Positions 59,998 through 64,000 of a DNA stretch of 64,000 nt are shown piece by piece. This stretch comes from Sipunculus nudus (taxonomy: Eukaryota; Annelida; Sipuncula; Golfingiida; Sipunculidae): assembly GCA_026874595.1 (NCBI GenBank), contig CM049313.1:67634659-67698658 (forward strand), read 5' to 3'. Below the pieces are notes generated by a model. It was not told where the DNA came from, did not search any database, and saw nothing but the letters and a program-made list of their open reading frames with translations. The first letter of the stretch is position 1, and the number at the start of each line of letters is the position of its first letter. Position numbers and translations under genes: made by a program.

Positions 59998-60582
59998 GTA
60001 TCTCACTGGACTGCGACAGCTTGCGACTAGTTGAAGACACGAAAATTGCGAGAAAATACGCGAATTAGCGATAATGTTCACTTGCAATCACACTGAACCG
60101 TAATTACGACACGTTTGCGAACATCGTACGAGTGTTTGGCCCACAATGCTGCTGGAGCTCGTATACCTGTCGTGCGAATGTCCTGCGTTGTTCATAAGAC
60201 ATTCGCACGATATTTGTGAAATATTCGCACGACCATTCGCGACCAATATGTCAGATTCTCCAAATATTCGCAATGAAGTTGCATAGGTAGCAAAACCCTC
60301 TCAAAGTTGTCTCGCAGTTCTCGCAATTCCCGACTAGCAGAAACTGACTTGAGAATAGTTTGAGACATGTTTGAGACGGGTTTGAGACACAAGCGACGCC
60401 TCTGCGACTATTTTGCGAGAAATTTTGTTTTGTGAATTTTTTTAACATGTTCAAAATTTGTTCGACATGTTAGCGACACTTTGCGAATCACGTGAGGAAA
60501 ATGAGAACCGCCGCGAATGTTTTACGACTCTCGCGAATAAATTCGCAATTTGTCGCAAAGCTGTCGCAGCCCAGTGAGATAC
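59998..60582. mobile_element. 585-bp MITE with GTATCTCACTGG ends
   Basis: Left GTATCTCACTGGACTGCGAC then AGCTTGCGAC, and right, on the other strand, GTATCTCACTGGGCTGCGAC then AGCTTTGCGAC: about 30 bp of inverted ends with one mismatch and one indel. The interior is full of TCGCAA/TTCGCG/GCGAC motifs in both orientations, so it can fold along most of its length. Frames inside (60088-60672, minus) come from this biased composition and are not genes. No clear target duplication was read. Confidence 0.88.
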
Positions 60583-61555
60583 AGGCTTTAGGCTTTCATT
60601 GATATGGCGTGAATACTTTGTGTCCGGGAAAATTTGCTTACGGTCGGTTGAGTCGCCGGAAACAATCGCCATTTTTAGGCCTCACGAGCATGAATCTTTT
60701 TAATTGTTTTATACGGACTTTTTCCAAAATGTTAAGCATTTTCCATGTGAAGATGTTCGATACATATCAGTTGTGTTCGTTGGACAGGAGCTACAACGGG
60801 AAATTCTGATTTAAAAAGATTTTTTTTTATAAATGCGTGCCTTAAAATTGTACGCTGTCGGATCAATGCTATGAAATTCTGTGTTCTCATGTATATATTT
60901 CCTTATTTAACCGACAAGTTATATCTAAAGAGAAAGGTCAATTCACTCGAGAAGCGTATCCAATACTTTATTTTCAAAACAGGCTATCCATCAATAGTTA
61001 TGCGATATACTTCGAGTTCAATCTAAGAAAAAAAAGCATATATTAAATGTGTCGTGTTCTATAGGGTTTTTGTTTACTTTCCGTATAATCAGATGGTCAC
61101 AAGTCAAAGCCGGTATCGAATAAGTATTCAGTCTTAAAATACGCGGACATATTCTTCCCGTCGCGTGTACATTTGCTGAAACGTTATTCAGCGTTCACAT
61201 TGCACTGTTATAATACGGTATACATGAACACTATAAATAAAGAGATATTCACACTTTAAGTATGTCGAATATGGTTTCTCCAGTATATAATTCAATGGTA
61301 CTCGATCAGCTTTGTATTGATTCTGTCCTTGTAGAAAAGACGTTTTTTTTAAGTACCATATCTGACAATGTATTCCATTTATTTCTTGTGTTTGCATTTA
61401 TGGCTATTCATAATAATACAATGAATTTGGTGTCTAAAAATTCAAAAGTGGTTTCACCGATGCGGATCGAAAGGCAGATGAATGTGGGTGTAATGTGAAC
61501 AAAATGTGATTTCTTAGGCAATAAAATTGTATTTCTAATCGATTTTAGTGAATAG
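60583..61555. other. Spacer, no gene seen
   Basis: Short overlapping frames only. CTTACGGTCGGTTGAGTCGC near 60638 may be a tail of the MITE neighbourhood. Confidence 0.45.
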
Positions 61556-62325
61556 AGGCCATGGGCTAGTGGGGGTCATAGTGCACCCCCCTTGTAATTG
61601 ACTTAATGGGTATTTTCTTGTAGCCCTAGGTCTAACAAGTCAGAAAATTGATGTTGCCAGCAAAAAAAAAAAAAAAGGTATGGAAGATATCTCCAATGGA
61701 CTGTTAAACCACGCCTGCTTTTACAGTTGGAGGTAGAGAATTAAGGGTATGGAAAATCCCAACATCCCTAACTTTGCAACTCTTCACCAAAATATTTCAA
61801 ATGACCACTTAAAATTTTTGCCTTGCATAGATCTACAAGTCCATGCAAATGATATGCAGATTTATTATGTGAAATGTAACTAGAGGTCAAAAGGTCACAA
61901 ACTTTGACCTTTACCTATAATTTCGCGCATTATCAGGGTTTATTTATCGCCAAGACCATATAAAGTTTTTTTATTAATACTTAATTAAATGTAGGTTTAC
62001 ATGTGCCTTATAATACCTGGAGTCAAAAAGTGTGACTTGACAAAGCAATCAATTTAAGTGCTCATTTGAAATATTTTGGTGAAGAGTTGCAATATTATAA
62101 ACTATAGAGCTGTTTGAATTTTCCATACCCCTAATTCTATTCCTCCAGCTGTAAAAGTAGGCGTGGTTGAAAAGTCCATGGGAGGTATCTTCCATCCCAG
62201 TTTATTTGCTGGCAACATCAATTTTCCGACTTGTTAGACCTAGGGCTACATATAAATACCCATGAAAAGTAAATCACAAGGGGGGGGGGGGGGGGTGCAC
62301 TATGACCCCCATTAGCCCATTGCCT
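61556..62325. mobile_element. 770-bp fold-back MITE with about 270-bp inverted arms
   Basis: Left arm 61556-61830 and right arm 62050-62325 pair along their length. Left: AGGCCATGGGCTAGTGGGGG, TCATAGTGCACCCC, AGCCCTAGGTCTAACAAGTC, GATGTTGCCAGCAAA, ACCACGCCT and GCAACTCTTCACCAAAATAT. Each recurs reverse-complemented on the right. Differences include a 15-base A run near 61663-61676 on the left and a 17-base G run at 62279-62295 on the right. GGTCACAAACTTTGACC and GTCAAAAAGTGTGAC also pair nearer the centre. No transposase. Confidence 0.92.
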
Positions 62326-62384
62326 AAGTGGGAACACGGCTTAAACTGTTTTTACTGACAGGGATCAGAAGCAAATTCAACTGG

Positions 62385-63172
62385 ACTATGTGTGCTTCTT
62401 TAAATGAGTTTGTGTGCTTCTTGAATGGACCATGTGTGCTTTAAACTGGACTCTGTAGCTTCTTAACTGGACATTTTTTGCTCATTAAATTGCACTATAT
62501 GGTTCTTAACTGAAATCTGTATGCTTCTTAACTGGACACTGTGTGCTTCTTAACTGGACTCTGTGTGCTTCTATGCTGGACTCAGTGTGCTTTTGAACTA
62601 GACACTGTTCTTCTAAAATTGAAACTGTGTGGTTCTTACCTGAACTCTGCGTGCTTCTAAACTGGACATTGTGTGCATCTTAACTAGACACTGTGTGCTT
62701 CTAAACTGGACTCCGTATGCTTCTTTACTGAACACTGTTTGCTTCTAAAATTGAAACTGTGTGGTTCTTAACTGAACTCTGCGTGCTTCTAAACTGGACT
62801 CTGTGTATATTTTTTACTGCACGCTCTGTGCTTCTAAACTGGACTCTGTGTGCTTCTATGCTGGACACTGTTTGCTTCTAAAATTGAAACTGTGTGCTTC
62901 TTAACTGAACTTTGCGTGCTTCTAAACTGGACACTGTGTGCATCTTAACTAGACACTGTGTACTTCTAAACTGGACACAGTATGCTTCTTAACTGAACAC
63001 TGTTTGCTTCTAAAATTGAAACTGTATGGTTCTTAACTGAACTCTGCGTGCTTCTAAACTGGACTCTGTGTGCTTCTTAACCTGACACTGTTCTTCTAAA
63101 ATTGAAACTGTGTGGTTCTTACCTAAACTCTGCGTGCTTCTAAACTTGACACTGTGTGCATCTTAAGTGTGT
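62385..63172. repeat. 22-bp minisatellite, about 35 copies
   Basis: Unit about GTGTGCTTCTAAACTGGACT plus CT. Copies alternate between CTTCTAAACTGGAC and CTTCTAAAATTGAAAC with GTGTGGTTCTTA, and a block of about six units recurs (62595-62745, 62745-62890, 62890-63030, 63030-63160), so a higher-order period near 140 bp exists. Non-coding. Confidence 0.92.
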
Positions 63173-64000
63173 GCACACAGAGTCAAGTGCAGAAGCACTC
63201 TTGTTCTATGCAGAGTTCGAGTTTAATACAGAATCCAAACAATTCAAGTTCAAGTCTGGTTTCATGACGTTTTCTATGGATCTTTAGTTGGTTTAAACAC
63301 GATTTTCCTCTCTATTAAGATTCCGACAAACCTTGAGCATCTGAACCCTATTCCCATTGTTGGTATTGTTTCTTAAGATACATACAATTTACAAATTTAG
63401 GTCAATTAAATGTGAACTTGCAGTCTACATACGGATTTCATATCTTCCATATCAAGCAATAAAAGACTTACAAAGCATTCCTTGAATACTATAAAGAGGT
63501 TGGTATGCAGTCTATTTATATTAAGTGTAGAATATACTTTCCGTAGATGACTATTCATTCCTCTTAATTACGTCATAGGAACCCGTGTTAAGTGAGGGGC
63601 CGTTGAGTACGAAAGTTGATGAAGAATAGTTGTCTGCTCTGTTTCGAGAAGCACAAAGAATGTTTCAGAGAATCTTCCCCATATATCTCCCCTGATTATT
63701 TAAAGTAGTTGTTATTTTATGCCTGTTAATTGGTTAATTAAATGTTGACAATTAATCAAGTCTGGTATCTTATTGGTCATTCGGTATGTTCAATTTATTT
63801 CGAATCAGATAAGATTCCGTATTTATAAATTAAATGAAAACATATTACTTTAGGCAAACCTCTTTTGCTGAAAATGTTAATTTGAAATAAATGACATATA
63901 CACCCACACACATGCATCCCCCCCCCAATCACGCACATGTGCCCTAAAACATTCAGGTGTGGAGTTTACCACTATAGCATTACGGCTTATTAGAACAATG
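63173..64000. other. Spacer to window end, no gene seen
   Basis: Immediately after the minisatellite, GTGTGCACACAGAGTC, then AAGTGCAGAAGCACT resemble unit motifs in inverted order. A C run lies near 63919-63927. The rest is AT-rich with nothing recognised. Confidence 0.45.

Noticed and set aside
62385-63172. CRISPR-like array
   Set aside because: Units are contiguous with no unique spacers, and the context is a eukaryotic genome.

Overview
The window looks like intergenic DNA of a metazoan, most likely a marine invertebrate and probably a bivalve mollusc. It is AT-rich, has many long AT, GA and TAA microsatellites, and carries decayed non-LTR retrotransposons, miniature inverted-repeat elements and tandem 'Q-rich-free' satellite blocks of a kind usual in molluscan genomes. 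I recognise no intact host gene, rRNA, convincing tRNA or CRISPR array. The taxon is an inference from repeat style; no marker gene is present. Left third (1-18.3 kb): a 35-bp minisatellite runs in from the window edge to about 1.2 kb. A nearly complete but dead non-LTR retrotransposon follows (about 1.8-9.2 kb, plus strand), with ORF1 and ORF2 remains (endonuclease, reverse transcriptase, C-terminal cysteine motif) and a TCAA-type 3' tail. Then come paired dispersed repeats with G/C runs, and at 17.76-18.32 kb a very small LTR element: three LTR segments of at most 140 bp, an exact 18-nt tRNA-Pro type primer-binding site, about 110-120 bp of internal DNA and a polypurine tract. This is a TRIM-like element in LTR-internal-LTR-internal-LTR order. 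Middle (18.3-44.5 kb): a repeat pair 10 kb apart (18.3 and 28.1 kb) with an LTR-like minus-strand TATA box, a three-fold local duplication (24.6-25.9 kb), a 5'-truncated minus-strand LINE with an L1/Tx1-like reverse transcriptase and terminal zinc motif (32.2-34.3 kb), a 245-bp inverted repeat pair around 35.1-36.5 kb, a 295-bp MITE with CGCG-rich ends (37.3 kb), and a 275-bp tandem repeat (41.2 kb). Right third (44.5-64 kb): two members of one structured repeat family, which share end sequences and differ in size (about 6.1 kb and 1.9 kb). The larger carries inverted subterminal repeats and a nested 900-bp hAT-type element with 10-bp ends and an 8-bp target duplication. The smaller holds five tandem units of about 335 bp and lies between inverted copies of another repeat. 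Two further MITEs with long inverted ends (60.0 and 61.6 kb) and a 22-bp minisatellite (62.4-63.2 kb) close the window. No genes act together here; the layout is one of nested and duplicated mobile DNA. The best candidates for something undescribed are the miniature LTR element, the two-sized structured family with hairpin ends, and the clean MITE/hAT families. All boundaries without a stated terminal signal are approximate.
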